NCBI GenBank assembly: GCA_002320005.1
Contig: DCJK01000010.1
Span: 5,095-24,569, forward strand
DNA from: Firmicutes bacterium UBA1702
Lineage (GTDB): Bacteria > Bacillota > Clostridia > Peptostreptococcales > Anaerovoracaceae
Direction of reading: 5' to 3'
DNA: 19,475 nucleotides
Within the stretch, counting starts at the first letter, position 1. The number at the start of each line of letters is the position of its first letter. The notes below the pieces were generated by a model. It made no database searches, was not told the DNA's origin, and saw nothing but the letters and a program-made list of their open reading frames with translations. Both the position numbers and the translations under genes were made by a program. Positions 1 to 7,769 of this stretch are shown here, in pieces.

Positions 1-14
1 CGCAAAGTCGTGTG

Positions 15-40
15 CCAAATGGGGGCGTTGCCCCCTTTGG
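15..40. repeat. GC-rich hairpin near the left window edge
   Basis: CCAAA (15-19) pairs with TTTGG (36-40), and GGGGGC (21-26) pairs with GCCCCC (30-35) around a GTT loop, leaving one bulged T. A further CCCCC run follows at 44-48 and could compete for the G-run. There is no T-tract, so it is not a typical terminator. It lies outside any recognisable gene, and its role is unknown. Confidence 0.6.
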
Positions 41-48
41 AAACCCCC

Positions 49-102
49 ACAAGAAAAGGCGGTACGCTACCCCTCCACGGGGCGCATACCGCCTTTTCTT
101 GT
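49..102. terminator. Long inverted repeat, probable bidirectional terminator
   Basis: A perfect 16-bp arm (49-64) is repeated in reverse at 87-102, with an inner CCCC/GGGG pairing (70-73 with 79-82). The outer ends of the arms are rich in A on one side and T on the other (ending CCTTTTCTTGT), so transcripts from either side would end in a stem followed by a U-rich stretch. It would stop minus-strand transcription coming through the truncated XRE gene and possibly from fhs, which has no clear terminator of its own. The U-tract is interrupted by C and G, so efficiency is uncertain. Confidence 0.55.
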
Positions 103-162
103 TATCCAGCCCTCCGGCTGTATCGGTTGAGCAAAAGTCCGCGTGGGATTGATGTGGTATCT

Positions 163-291
163 TTAACTTTGGGAAACTCCGCTCTCCCATTTGGAAACAG
201 ACTGTCTTGTTACATTTATTCTGTCAGCCAGTTCTTCCTGGGACCAGCCTCTGGCTCTCCTGAGCTCGGATATTTTATCTGCTAAAATCAT
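163..291 (-). pseudogene. Truncated XRE/HTH_3 transcriptional regulator
   Basis: An ATG at 291 preceded by GGAGG with six-base spacing opens a 42-codon frame starting MILADKISELRRARGWS. It continues through QEELADRINVTRQSVSKWESG and ends SQS-stop. This is the helix-turn-helix half of an HTH_3 (Cro/C1-type) regulator: the GWSQEELA recognition region and the SVSKWESG signature are typical. Family members normally continue with a third and fourth helix and often a C-terminal domain. Here a TAA follows at once, and none of the frames after it resembles the missing part. It is therefore either a broken remnant or an extreme miniprotein; remnant is more likely. It sits 108 bp upstream of the fhs stop codon in the same orientation as fhs, with no good promoter seen in between. 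Confidence 0.7.
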
Positions 292-399
292 CTCTTACCT
301 CCGATTGTCTTTTGGTAAAATGATACTCTCCCCAGGCTGTTTTGGCTACCAATCCGCCTTGGAAATTTGTCAACGGCCGGTTGCGTCAGGTGTTTTTTT

Positions 400-2076
400 C
401 TAGAAAAGTCCCGAAATACGTCCGTCTTCGTCCACATCTATCTTTTCAGCAGACGGGACTTTAGGCAGTCCCGGCATGGTCATTATATCTCCGGTTTTTA
501 CTACCACAAATCCGGCGCCTGAGCATACTTTTACATCCTTGATGATAATTCTGAATCCGCGAGGCGCTCCGAGAAGATTCGGATTATCTGAAAAACTGTA
601 TTGAGTCTTTGCCATGCATACAGGCAGCCTGCCGAAGCCCAGCGCTTCAATTCTGTCAAGCTGCTTCTTTGCTGCTGCACTGAATTCGACTCCGTCAGCT
701 CTGTATATCTTTGATGCTACCGCATTTATCTTTTCCTCCAGGCTCATTTCATCTTCATATACAAAGTGGAAATCGTTGTCCTGCTCAGTAAGTCTGAGAA
801 CCTCTTCAGCCAGCTGGATTCCGCCCTCTCCGCCTTTGCCCCATACTTCGGAGAGAGCTACATTAACACCCAGTTCTCTGCACTTTTCTCTGACCATTTC
901 AAGTTCTGCTTCAGTATCCGTAGGAAATCTGTTTATAGCTACAACGCAAGGAATTCCATAGTTGACGGTGACATTCTCCACATGCTGCAGAAGATTAGGA
1001 AGGCCTTTCTGGAGAGCCTCCAGATTTTCTGTGTTAAGGTCGGCTTTCTCCACACCTCCGTGATACTTGAGGGCCCTTACGGTGGCTACAACAACTGCTG
1101 CCGAAGGCTTGAGCCCTGCTTTGCGGCACTTGATGTCCACAAACTTTTCGGCACCCAGATCCGCAGCAAAGCCTGCTTCAGTTACTACATAATCTGCCAG
1201 TTTCAGAGCCATTCTGGTGGCCATGATGGAGTTGCATCCATGAGCAATATTAGCAAAAGGCCCTCCGTGAATGAATACCGGAGTATGTTCTATGGTCTGC
1301 ACCAGATTAGGTTTGAGAGCATCTTTAAGAACCGCAGCAGCAGCGCCCTGAATCTTAAGATCTCTTACCGTTACCGGTCTGTCATCATAAGTGTAGCCCA
1401 CGATTATGCTGGCCAGTTTCTCTTTGAGATCCGTTATATTTGAAGAAAGACAGAGTATGGCCATGATTTCACTGGCCACGGTGATTTCGAAGCCGTCCTC
1501 ACGTGGAACACCGTTCATTCTTCCGCCCATGCCGTCTACGATATGCCTCAGCTGGCGGTCGTTCATGTCAACTACTCTCTTCCACGTTATTTTTTTTACA
1601 TCTATGCCCAGCTGGTTTCCCTGCTGAATGTGATTGTCAAGACATGCTGCTATAAGGTTGTTGGCAATTCCTATGGCGTGCATATCGCCTGTGAAATGCA
1701 GGTTTATATCCTCCATCGGAACCACCTGGGCGCGTCCGCCGCCGGCTGCCCCTCCCTTGATTCCAAACACAGGACCCAGAGACGGTTCTCTTAAAGCTGC
1801 AAAAACATTTTTGCCCAGTTTATGGAGAGCATCTGCCAATCCGACACTGGTGGTGGTTTTTCCTTCTCCCGCAGGAGTCGGAGAAATGGCAGTTACAAGT
1901 ATAAGTTTGCCGTCAGGTTCGTCTGCCTTTTCTTTTAAAATCTTGTAGTCCACTTTAGCTTTGTATTTGCCGTATTGTTCCAAATAGCGGTCGTCAATGC
2001 CTGCCTTGGCTGCAATTTCCGTAATTTCCGATAAAACCGCCTCCTGGGCAATCTGAATATCGCTTTTGAATTCCAT
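400..2076 (-). CDS. fhs: Formate--tetrahydrofolate ligase
   Basis: ATP-dependent ligation of formate to tetrahydrofolate, giving 10-formyl-THF in the cytoplasm. It supplies purine synthesis and initiator formyl-Met and, in anaerobes, acetogenic or glycine/purine-fermenting one-carbon flow. The 558-residue length matches the family. The nucleotide-binding motif TPAGEGKTTT lies at residues 67-76, followed by the family blocks REPSLGPVFGIKGGAAGGG and FTGDMHAIGIANNL. The ATG at 2076 has AAAGGAG seven bases upstream, so this start is well supported. It is the last gene of the pepP-rbgA-rnhB-fhs run, 18 bp after the rnhB stop. No hairpin with a T-tract is visible directly after its TAG, so transcripts may run on toward the hairpins at 15-102. 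A second folate enzyme lies nearby at 5479-6093. Confidence 0.97.
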   Translation of the reverse strand: MEFKSDIQIAQEAVLSEITEIAAKAGIDDRYLEQYGKYKAKVDYKILKEKADEPDGKLILVTAISPTPAGEGKTTTSVGLADALHKLGKNVFAALREPSLGPVFGIKGGAAGGGRAQVVPMEDINLHFTGDMHAIGIANNLIAACLDNHIQQGNQLGIDVKKITWKRVVDMNDRQLRHIVDGMGGRMNGVPREDGFEITVASEIMAILCLSSNITDLKEKLASIIVGYTYDDRPVTVRDLKIQGAAAAVLKDALKPNLVQTIEHTPVFIHGGPFANIAHGCNSIMATRMALKLADYVVTEAGFAADLGAEKFVDIKCRKAGLKPSAAVVVATVRALKYHGGVEKADLNTENLEALQKGLPNLLQHVENVTVNYGIPCVVAINRFPTDTEAELEMVREKCRELGVNVALSEVWGKGGEGGIQLAEEVLRLTEQDNDFHFVYEDEMSLEEKINAVASKIYRADGVEFSAAAKKQLDRIEALGFGRLPVCMAKTQYSFSDNPNLLGAPRGFRIIIKDVKVCSGAGFVVVKTGDIMTMPGLPKVPSAEKIDVDEDGRISGLF

Positions 2077-2094
2077 CTTCTGTCTCCTTTAACC

Positions 2095-2754
2095 TTATAA
2101 ATTTTTTAGAAATGTCTTGCGATGAATAGGTGTTATTCCGTAAGCGCCTATTCCTTGGTAGTGAGCTTTTGTGCCGTATCCTTTGTTTCTGTCGAAGCCG
2201 TACCACGGATACTGCCGGTGATATTCCAGCATGATTCTGTCCCTTGTCACTTTGGCAATTATGGAAGCCGCCGCAATGGAAAGGCTCTTGGCATCGCCCT
2301 TAATGATGGCTTCCTGAGGCACGTCCAGTTCCTCCAGGGTGACTGCATCTGCCAGAAGCACATCGATGCGTTGTCCTGTCTTTTCCTTAAGACGTGTCTC
2401 TGCCTCAAGAAAGGCCTCCTTCATTGCCTTTTTTGTAGCCTGAAGTATATTTATCTGGTCTATCGTTATATTATCCGATATTCCGACGCCGATGGCAAGA
2501 GCTTTTGCCTGAATCTTGTCAAAAAGTTCCTCCCTCTTTTTTTCGGAAAGTTTTTTTGAATCATCTACTCCTATAACGTCAAAATCTTCGGGAAGTACCA
2601 CGCAGGCTGCAACTACAGGACCTGCCAGAGGTCCACGTCCTGCTTCATCGGTTCCTGCTGCCACCAGGCTGCCGCCTACGGTGAATCCGCTGTCAAATTC
2701 CTTCATGGCTGTCAGCTTTTCCTGCAGCAGCCGGTTTCTTTCTTCTTTTGTCAT
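2095..2754 (-). CDS. rnhB: Ribonuclease HII
   Basis: Cleaves the RNA strand of RNA-DNA hybrids and removes ribonucleotides misincorporated in DNA. The protein has 219 residues. The signature GTDEAGRGPLAGPVVAA holds the first two acidic ligands (D36, E37). Further acidic residues are seen at D136 (LLADAV) and D154 (KGDAKSLSIAAASIIAKV), completing a DEDD-type set. An N-terminal extension of about 30 residues before the catalytic core is common in Bacillota RNase HII. The start at 2754 is 15 bp after the rbgA stop, with AAGGA a little further upstream than ideal. Together with rbgA upstream this keeps the widespread Bacillota pairing ylqF-rnhB. Confidence 0.96.
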   Translation of the reverse strand: MTKEERNRLLQEKLTAMKEFDSGFTVGGSLVAAGTDEAGRGPLAGPVVAACVVLPEDFDVIGVDDSKKLSEKKREELFDKIQAKALAIGVGISDNITIDQINILQATKKAMKEAFLEAETRLKEKTGQRIDVLLADAVTLEELDVPQEAIIKGDAKSLSIAAASIIAKVTRDRIMLEYHRQYPWYGFDRNKGYGTKAHYQGIGAYGITPIHRKTFLKNL

Positions 2755-2769
2755 ATTTTTTGCCGGTCC

Positions 2770-3606
2770 TTATGCTTTTTCCAGTGTGATGTTGCCTATA
2801 AGTCCGCTTCTGAACTCATCCAGGATGGTTCTGGCACATCTTTCGTAATCTATTCTTTTTCCCGCCAGTATGAAGCCTCTCTTTGCCGCAATGGCCTCCA
2901 TGTTTGTAAGTGCATCGTCGCTGAGCTCATCCAGCTTATATCTTTCCATGAGCATGGATCCGTAGTCTTCCTGCAATACTTTAATCAGTTCCAGAGCAAG
3001 GTCTGCGGTGTCCAGTATCTCGTCCTTTATGGAGCCGCAGAAAGCAAGATCGAGACCGGCTTTCGGGTCTTCGAACTTGGGCCAAAGGATTCCGGGAGTG
3101 TCCAGAAGCTGCATTCCGTTTTTAAGTGCCAGCCACTGCTTGCCGCGGGTTACACCGGGACGATCTCCTGTTTTGGCGCTTTTCTTTCCGGTCATTCGGT
3201 TTATCAGTGAGGACTTCCCCACATTGGGCACGCCTACTATCATCATTCGCAGCGGTTTTTTGCGCACTCTGTCCTGATCCTTCTGCTTCTGAAGGTCTTC
3301 CAGAAGTTTGTACAGCTTGTTTACGCCGGTACCTTTCATGCAGTTCATTGTCAGGGCTATGCTGCCGCCCTTCTGGAAATTTTCTTTCCATTTTTCATTT
3401 TCCTGAGGATCCGAAAGGTCGCTCTTGTTGAGGATAATTATCCTCTGCTTATTTCCGACAATCTGATCTATAATGGGATTCCTGCTGGATACGGGGATCC
3501 TTGCATCCACAACTTCAATTACCAGATCCACCATCTTGAGGTTTTCTTCGATGAGTTCTCTGGTTTTCTTCATATGTCCGGGATACCAGTTTATATTTTC
3601 AATCAT
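2770..3606 (-). CDS. rbgA: Ribosome biogenesis GTPase RbgA/YlqF
   Basis: A GTPase that promotes late maturation of the 50S subunit. It shows the circularly permuted G-motif order of this family: G4 NKSD at residues 60-63, then G1 GVPNVGKSS at 125-133, then G3 DTPG at 169-172. The N-terminus MIENINWYPGHMKKTR is the usual family start, which is why I place the start at 3606 rather than at an upstream in-frame codon. That start gives 278 residues, the normal length. The ATG overlaps the pepP stop as ATGA (3603-3606), implying translational coupling. The C-terminal part around FILAGKRIDYERCARTIL also matches RbgA. Confidence 0.96.
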   Translation of the reverse strand: MIENINWYPGHMKKTRELIEENLKMVDLVIEVVDARIPVSSRNPIIDQIVGNKQRIIILNKSDLSDPQENEKWKENFQKGGSIALTMNCMKGTGVNKLYKLLEDLQKQKDQDRVRKKPLRMMIVGVPNVGKSSLINRMTGKKSAKTGDRPGVTRGKQWLALKNGMQLLDTPGILWPKFEDPKAGLDLAFCGSIKDEILDTADLALELIKVLQEDYGSMLMERYKLDELSDDALTNMEAIAAKRGFILAGKRIDYERCARTILDEFRSGLIGNITLEKA

Positions 3607-5405
3607 ATACGTGTAATTTCCTCCGTCTCTTTTTCCAGCCAGCATGCTGTCTCGCGATCCAGCACCGGTGTGAGCTTTTCTCTCACTTTTCTGTGATATT
3701 CGTTGAGAAATGAAAGTTCCTCATCGGAAAGCATCTCTGTAATGATAGCTTCTCGCTCCCACGGACACCATGTGAGAGGTTCAAACTCCAGAAGCCCGTC
3801 GTCGCCGCTGACACAGAGAAGTTCGTTTTCCAGTCTTATTCCATACTGTCCTTCCAGGTAAAGGCCCGGCTCATCAGTAGTTATCATCCCGGGCACAATA
3901 GGTGCTTCACCGGCTAAAGGACTTATTTTGTTTGGTCCTTCATGGACACTGAGGATATGCCCTACTCCATGGCCTGTGCCATGCTTGTAGTCCAGTCCCT
4001 CTTTATTTAGTGGCTCTCTGGCAACAGCATCAAGCATTCTACCTGTGGTTCCCGGTGAAAATCGAGCTGATGCCAGAGCCAGATGGCTTTTGAGAACCAG
4101 CGTATAATGTTTTTTCATCTGGAGGCTCAATGACCCCAGTGCAATGGTTCTTGTTATATCCGTTGTACCGTCGCAATATTGCCCTCCTGAATCCACCAGC
4201 AGAAATCCCTGCGGCTTGAGTATGGCATCTGTTTCCGGAGTCGGGTCATAGTGCACTACCGCCCCGTTAGCTCCATATCCGGAAATTGTGGAAAAACTCA
4301 GATCATTGAAACCCTCCATAGCGCTGCGGCACTTTTTCAGATAATCTGACGCTGATATTTCTGTAAGGCTGCAGTCATCTCTTTGCGGTGAGTCACTTCT
4401 GCCTTCCTCCGGTGTCCTGCCGGCCTTGTCCATCTTCTCTTTGAGCCATTTTATAAATTTCACCATGGCAGCGCCGTCTTTAACATGGGCATTGCGGGTA
4501 CATCTTATTTCGGTGGAGTTTTTTATGGCCTTCATATTTCGGGCGGGAACGCTGTCATCTATGAGTTTTACCTTATCCGGCAGCGTTTTCACCATGGCAT
4601 AACTTACTTCCTCAAGGCACAAAAGGAGTTTACCCTCAGGAAGCATGCCCAGATCGCGGAATATATCAAAATATGGCCGTATTTCTGTTGTCTCCGGCAG
4701 CTCTGTCTCTGCTCTTCTATCTATCAGAGTCTGATCCAGGACATAAAGCCGCTCTCCCTGAGGCATTATCAGCAGAAATGAAAAGAACACCGGTGTGCAC
4801 TCCACATCGTTTCCCCTCAAGTTATATATCCATGCTATATCCTCCATGGCAGTCATAAGGTGCATATCTGCATGATGCTGCATCATATATTCTCTGATGC
4901 GAGCAATCTTTGACTCTGTGCTTTCGCCTGTCACATGCTGCGGAAGCGGATATATGCGAGAAGCCTCAAGGGCAGGCCGCTGTGACCATATCTGTTGTAC
5001 AAGGTCTTCGGTCCATTTTATTCTGCATATTTTTTCAAACTGCTCTCCCAAGGCATAGTTTACGACTCTTCCGTCAAAGGCGAGGCAACTCCGGGGCGAA
5101 AGTTTCTCTCTCAGAAATTCCATTATTGACGGCACCCCCTCTTCTCCGTCTTTCATGAGAGTTATGCCGCTTTCCGCCAGCTGCCGTCCGGCCTGCAGAA
5201 AATATCTGCCATCCGTCCACAGTCCTGCCCCGTCTTCAGTTACAAGGAGAGTTCCGGCAGATCCGTCAAATCCCGAAATGTACTCTCTGCATCTGAAATA
5301 TGGATTAACATACTCAGAACCGTGAAAGTCCGTAGTAGGTACCAGATACGCATCTATGCCCTCCTCCTTCATGATTCTGCGCAGATCAGCAAGTTGTTTC
5401 CTCAT
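3603..5405 (-). CDS. pepP: Xaa-Pro aminopeptidase, M24B family, three-domain type
   Basis: A metal-dependent cytoplasmic exopeptidase that removes an N-terminal residue preceding proline. At 600 residues it is the long, three-domain (APP1-like) form: two creatinase-like N-terminal domains, then the pita-bread catalytic domain from about residue 310. The five metal ligands are all present: D405 (VDSGGQY), D416 (TTDITR), H479 (GTGHGVGH), E512 (DEPGLY) and E526 (RLENEL). Their spacing matches human APP1. GAGGAA stands nine bases before the ATG at 5405, and a sigma-A promoter lies just upstream. It heads the operon with rbgA, rnhB and fhs. The symbol is used loosely, since E. coli pepP is the shorter two-domain form. 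Confidence 0.93.
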   Translation of the reverse strand: MRKQLADLRRIMKEEGIDAYLVPTTDFHGSEYVNPYFRCREYISGFDGSAGTLLVTEDGAGLWTDGRYFLQAGRQLAESGITLMKDGEEGVPSIMEFLREKLSPRSCLAFDGRVVNYALGEQFEKICRIKWTEDLVQQIWSQRPALEASRIYPLPQHVTGESTESKIARIREYMMQHHADMHLMTAMEDIAWIYNLRGNDVECTPVFFSFLLIMPQGERLYVLDQTLIDRRAETELPETTEIRPYFDIFRDLGMLPEGKLLLCLEEVSYAMVKTLPDKVKLIDDSVPARNMKAIKNSTEIRCTRNAHVKDGAAMVKFIKWLKEKMDKAGRTPEEGRSDSPQRDDCSLTEISASDYLKKCRSAMEGFNDLSFSTISGYGANGAVVHYDPTPETDAILKPQGFLLVDSGGQYCDGTTDITRTIALGSLSLQMKKHYTLVLKSHLALASARFSPGTTGRMLDAVAREPLNKEGLDYKHGTGHGVGHILSVHEGPNKISPLAGEAPIVPGMITTDEPGLYLEGQYGIRLENELLCVSGDDGLLEFEPLTWCPWEREAIITEMLSDEELSFLNEYHRKVREKLTPVLDRETACWLEKETEEITRI

Positions 5406-5446
5406 AAAAATAATTTCCTCGGTTCTTGTCTTTATCTTTTATAATT

Positions 5447-5475
5447 ATTATATCGTATTTATGGCATAAAATCAA
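5447..5475 (-). promoter_or_regulatory. Sigma-A promoter of the pepP-rbgA-rnhB-fhs operon
   Basis: On the minus strand TTGATT (5470-5475) and a perfect TATAAT (5447-5452) are separated by 17 bp. The start codon of pepP is about 40 bp downstream of the -10 box. It lies in the only gap between pepP and the preceding gene, so it probably drives all four genes. Confidence 0.8.
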
Positions 5476-5478
5476 TTT

Positions 5479-6093
5479 TTACAAAAGGCTTCTGCCGCGG
5501 TCCTCATGATGATGCCTGATATAAACACGCTTTTCGGTAAAGACCATATCCATGGGTTTATCCCATGATTCCATAGGAACAAGGCGGGTCTTCTGCACTT
5601 CAAAGGCTGCGGCTGCAATATATGCATTGACGCATTTTTCAAGGTAGCGGTCATAAAACCCCGCTCCCATTCCCATTCTTCCGCAGTTTTCATCAAAAAC
5701 CGTGCAGGGACATATTACGAGGTCTATTTCTTCCGGTTCAACTTCACATGACAGCCGGCGCACCGGCTCCATTATTCCGAAGCGCCCTTTCTCCCATGCA
5801 TACTCGTCTTGAGGGATCAGGGCAATCATCCGGCTGTCTGATATGCACAGAGGATAGGCCAGCCGTTTTCCTTCCGACTCCGGCATGGTCTCCAGGGCTT
5901 CAAGCTGTGCTTCACCCTTTACTGCACGGTAAATAAGTACGGTTTTTGCTTTTTTATATACTTCTGAAGATGCAATCTTCTCAGAAATGGATGCCGATTT
6001 CCTTTGGCGCTCCTCCTCTGACAGGCTGTTCCTGGCCCGGATTTTTGACTGCCTCAGTTCTTTTTTTTGTGTGTATTGCTTCGATTCTTTCAT
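5479..6093 (-). CDS. 5-formyltetrahydrofolate cyclo-ligase
   Basis: Converts 5-formyl-THF to 5,10-methenyl-THF with ATP, returning the storage folate to the one-carbon pool. The 204 residues carry a basic N-terminal segment (KKELRQSKIRARNSLS). They also carry the family core FGIMEP at about 105-110 and the nucleotide/Mg-binding stretch GRMGMGAGFYDRYLEK at about 138-153; the more usual form is GRLGYGGGYYDR. The start at 6093 has AGAGG four to five bases upstream, which is close but acceptable. The gene follows rplS and a hairpin-rich noncoding block on the same strand, and no good promoter was found between them. It may depend on read-through of the rplS terminator or on a promoter I cannot recognise. 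Confidence 0.92.
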   Translation of the reverse strand: MKESKQYTQKKELRQSKIRARNSLSEEERQRKSASISEKIASSEVYKKAKTVLIYRAVKGEAQLEALETMPESEGKRLAYPLCISDSRMIALIPQDEYAWEKGRFGIMEPVRRLSCEVEPEEIDLVICPCTVFDENCGRMGMGAGFYDRYLEKCVNAYIAAAAFEVQKTRLVPMESWDKPMDMVFTEKRVYIRHHHEDRGRSLL

Positions 6094-6240
6094 ATTTCCT
6101 CTTCTCGCTTGAGTCTCCTGCCTGCGCTACAGTTAAATTTCGCAGGACACACCCGTCCTGAGCCGTGGATGGAATTCTCAGAATGGCTGAATCCTGAGCC
6201 TCGGCTGTGGCTGCGTCATTGCTGACGCAGGTTGGTAAAA
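6094..6240 (-). other. Hairpin-rich leader upstream of 5-formyl-THF cyclo-ligase
   Basis: This noncoding block between the rplS terminator and the cyclo-ligase start holds several stems when read on the minus strand. The first is a perfect 8-bp hairpin CTGCGTCA/TGACGCAG (6211-6230). The second is AGCCG/CGGCT enclosing CTCAGGA/TTCTGAG. The third is CAGGAC/GTCCTG (6143-6160). A fourth, CCTGCG/CGCAGG, shares bases with the third and ends about 20 nt before the start codon. No known riboswitch consensus was recognised; the THF riboswitch, T-box and SAM types were considered. It could be a regulatory leader, a small RNA or a dispersed intergenic repeat. Confidence 0.4.
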
Positions 6241-6241
6241 G

Positions 6242-6278
6242 AAAAAACCCTCGACTGCATTGGGCCTCCGAGGGTTTT
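6242..6278 (-). terminator. Intrinsic terminator of rplS
   Basis: AAAACCCTCG (minus strand, 6269-6278) pairs with CGAGGGTTTT (6244-6253) over a 15-nt loop and runs into a T6 tract. It starts 8 bp after the rplS stop codon. Confidence 0.88.
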
Positions 6279-6285
6279 GATTCCA

Positions 6286-6627
6286 TTACTCTTTTGTTTT
6301 AATCTTAGCAGCCTTACCTGTTCTTTCACGCATGTAGTTGAGCTTAGCTCTTCTTACATCGCCTCTTCTGACTACTTCGATCTTCTCAATCTTAGGTGAG
6401 TGAAGCGGGAAAGTCTTTTCTACGCCTACACCTGATGAGATTTTTCTTACCGTGAAAGTTTCGCTGATTCCGCCGTTCTGTCTTTTGAGAACAAAACCTT
6501 CGAAAATCTGGATTCTTTCTCTGTTTCCTTCTTTAATTTTGATGTGGACTTTGACTGTGTCGCCTACACCAAAAGCAGGGATATCGCTCTTGATATAATC
6601 CTGAGCAATTGATTTCATAACATCCAT
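6286..6627 (-). CDS. rplS: 50S ribosomal protein L19
   Basis: Ribosomal protein at the 30S-50S interface. It is 113 residues long from MDVMKSIAQDYI. Family blocks FGVGDTVKVHIKIKEG, QIFEGFVLKRQNGG and GVGVEKTFPLHSPKIEKI are clear, as is the end RRAKLNYMRERTGKAAKIK. I chose the ATG at 6627 because GGAGG with good spacing precedes it and because L19 proteins start here; a further upstream in-frame codon would add a non-conserved tail. In many bacteria rplS follows rpsP-rimM-trmD. Here it stands alone, with its own promoter and terminator, behind a recombinase gene. Confidence 0.98.
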   Translation of the reverse strand: MDVMKSIAQDYIKSDIPAFGVGDTVKVHIKIKEGNRERIQIFEGFVLKRQNGGISETFTVRKISSGVGVEKTFPLHSPKIEKIEVVRRGDVRRAKLNYMRERTGKAAKIKTKE

Positions 6628-6698
6628 GTTTCTTCCTCCTTCCCTCCAAGACATTCATGGCGCATCTGCCCCAGAGGACTGCCCGTAATAACTCATAT

Positions 6699-6727
6699 AG
6701 TTTAGCATATATGCGTTGTAATTGCAA
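6699..6727 (-). promoter_or_regulatory. Predicted sigma-A promoter of rplS
   Basis: Minus-strand TTGCAA (6722-6727) and TAAACT (6699-6704) are spaced 17 bp apart, about 70 bp before the rplS start. Each box matches consensus at four of six positions, so this is plausible but not strong on sequence alone. Confidence 0.55.
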
Positions 6728-6744
6728 GCATTTTTACACAAAAA

Positions 6745-7626
6745 TTATGCTCTCGGATGAGCTTTGTCATACACGTCCTTGATACGGTTTTTAGTGTATG
6801 CAAGGTATGCCTGAGTTGCCGAAATATCCTCGTGTCCCATCAGTTCCTGAAGGGATTTGATGTCAGCCCCGTTCTGAAGCATATGTATTGCAAATGAATT
6901 TCTGATGACCTGCGGTGTCAGGTTGACAGGCAGACCTGCCGCCTCGCCATATTCCTTAAGGATTTTCCACAGGCCCTGACGTGTTATGGATTTCCCCTGA
7001 AAATTAACAAACAGGTGCTTTTCGTCAGGATTATGTCTGGTGAGAAGCGGTCTTGACGCCTCAATGTATTTTTCAAGGGCATTCCGGGCCATACGGCCTA
7101 TGGGAATTATCCTTGCGCGGATATTCTCACCGGCACAGGTTACAAACCCCATGCGCAGATTCAGATCCGCCATGTCCATGTCGATAAGCTCGCCTGCCCT
7201 GATGCCTGTGGCATAAAGGAGTTCCAGCATAGCTCTGTCTCTGATTCCCTTTTCGCTGTTATCAGGAAGGTCCATTATGGCATTGATGTCTTCCACTTCC
7301 AGAAATTCCATGGTCTTCTTTTCGATTTTGGGAGATTTGATGTTGTCGGCAGGATTGTCGCTGATTTCATGGCACTTCTGCAGAAAGCCATAGTAAGTCC
7401 TTATAGATGCAAGCTTGCGGTTTATGGTGGATTTGCGGCGGTCTTGGTTTTTGAGTTCCAGAAGGTAGGCTATTACATCGGCATTTATGGCACCACAAAG
7501 AGAGTCTGTGCCCCTGAGGGACAGAAACTCCTCAAAATGCTTTACATCTCTTACATAGGCATTGGCTGTATTGTGTGCCGCTTTCTTTTCTGTTGTCAGG
7601 TAATCTCTGAATTGTTCTTCTTTCAT
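6745..7626 (-). CDS. Xer-family tyrosine recombinase with altered catalytic set
   Basis: At 293 residues it has a SAM-like core-binding domain (about 1-90) and a phage-integrase catalytic domain. The end YDKAHPRA is the tail usual in chromosomal XerC/XerD. Aligned by eye to E. coli XerD with identical spacing, it keeps R143 (TGIRAGE), R242 (VIRNSF), H265 (LMGHED) and the nucleophile Y274 (TQAY). The lysine expected at 167 is Glu (CAGENIR in place of GKGNK), and the histidine of the HxxR motif is Gln239 (TPQVIR). AGGAG precedes the ATG by eight bases. Such changes would be expected to lower or remove strand-transfer activity. It could be a partner subunit, a binding-only protein or a decaying paralogue. 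It is unlikely to be the sole dif recombinase. Confidence 0.88.
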   Translation of the reverse strand: MKEEQFRDYLTTEKKAAHNTANAYVRDVKHFEEFLSLRGTDSLCGAINADVIAYLLELKNQDRRKSTINRKLASIRTYYGFLQKCHEISDNPADNIKSPKIEKKTMEFLEVEDINAIMDLPDNSEKGIRDRAMLELLYATGIRAGELIDMDMADLNLRMGFVTCAGENIRARIIPIGRMARNALEKYIEASRPLLTRHNPDEKHLFVNFQGKSITRQGLWKILKEYGEAAGLPVNLTPQVIRNSFAIHMLQNGADIKSLQELMGHEDISATQAYLAYTKNRIKDVYDKAHPRA

Positions 7627-7647
7627 CCTGTCGTCTCCTGTTATTTT

Positions 7648-7676
7648 AGTATATTACTTCATGAGATTTATTTCAA
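7648..7676 (-). promoter_or_regulatory. Sigma-A promoter of the Xer-like gene
   Basis: Minus-strand TTGAAA (7671-7676) and TATACT (7648-7653) with a 17-bp spacer lie about 20 bp before the start codon. Both boxes match consensus at five of six positions. Confidence 0.72.
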
Positions 7677-7769
7677 TGAGAAATTGGTCGAAATCTGCCG
7701 TATTATCAGGATAATCAGCTGTGAATCTCCCACTGCGCCGGCATAAGATGCATAAAGGAGATTTTTGCC

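Noticed and set aside
766..1443. Long plus-strand open frame opposite fhs (225 codons)
   Set aside because: It is a shadow of the well conserved fhs coding sequence, has no ribosome site and shows no recognisable domain.
6094..6240. 6S RNA next to the 5-formyl-THF cyclo-ligase gene, as in Proteobacteria (ssrS-ygfA)
   Set aside because: The block begins with a local hairpin instead of a long closing stem joining both ends, and no large central bubble can be drawn.
7742..7749. Sigma-E-like -10 box CATAAGAT upstream of spoIIM
   Set aside because: Six of eight positions match, but no -35 element lies at the required distance.
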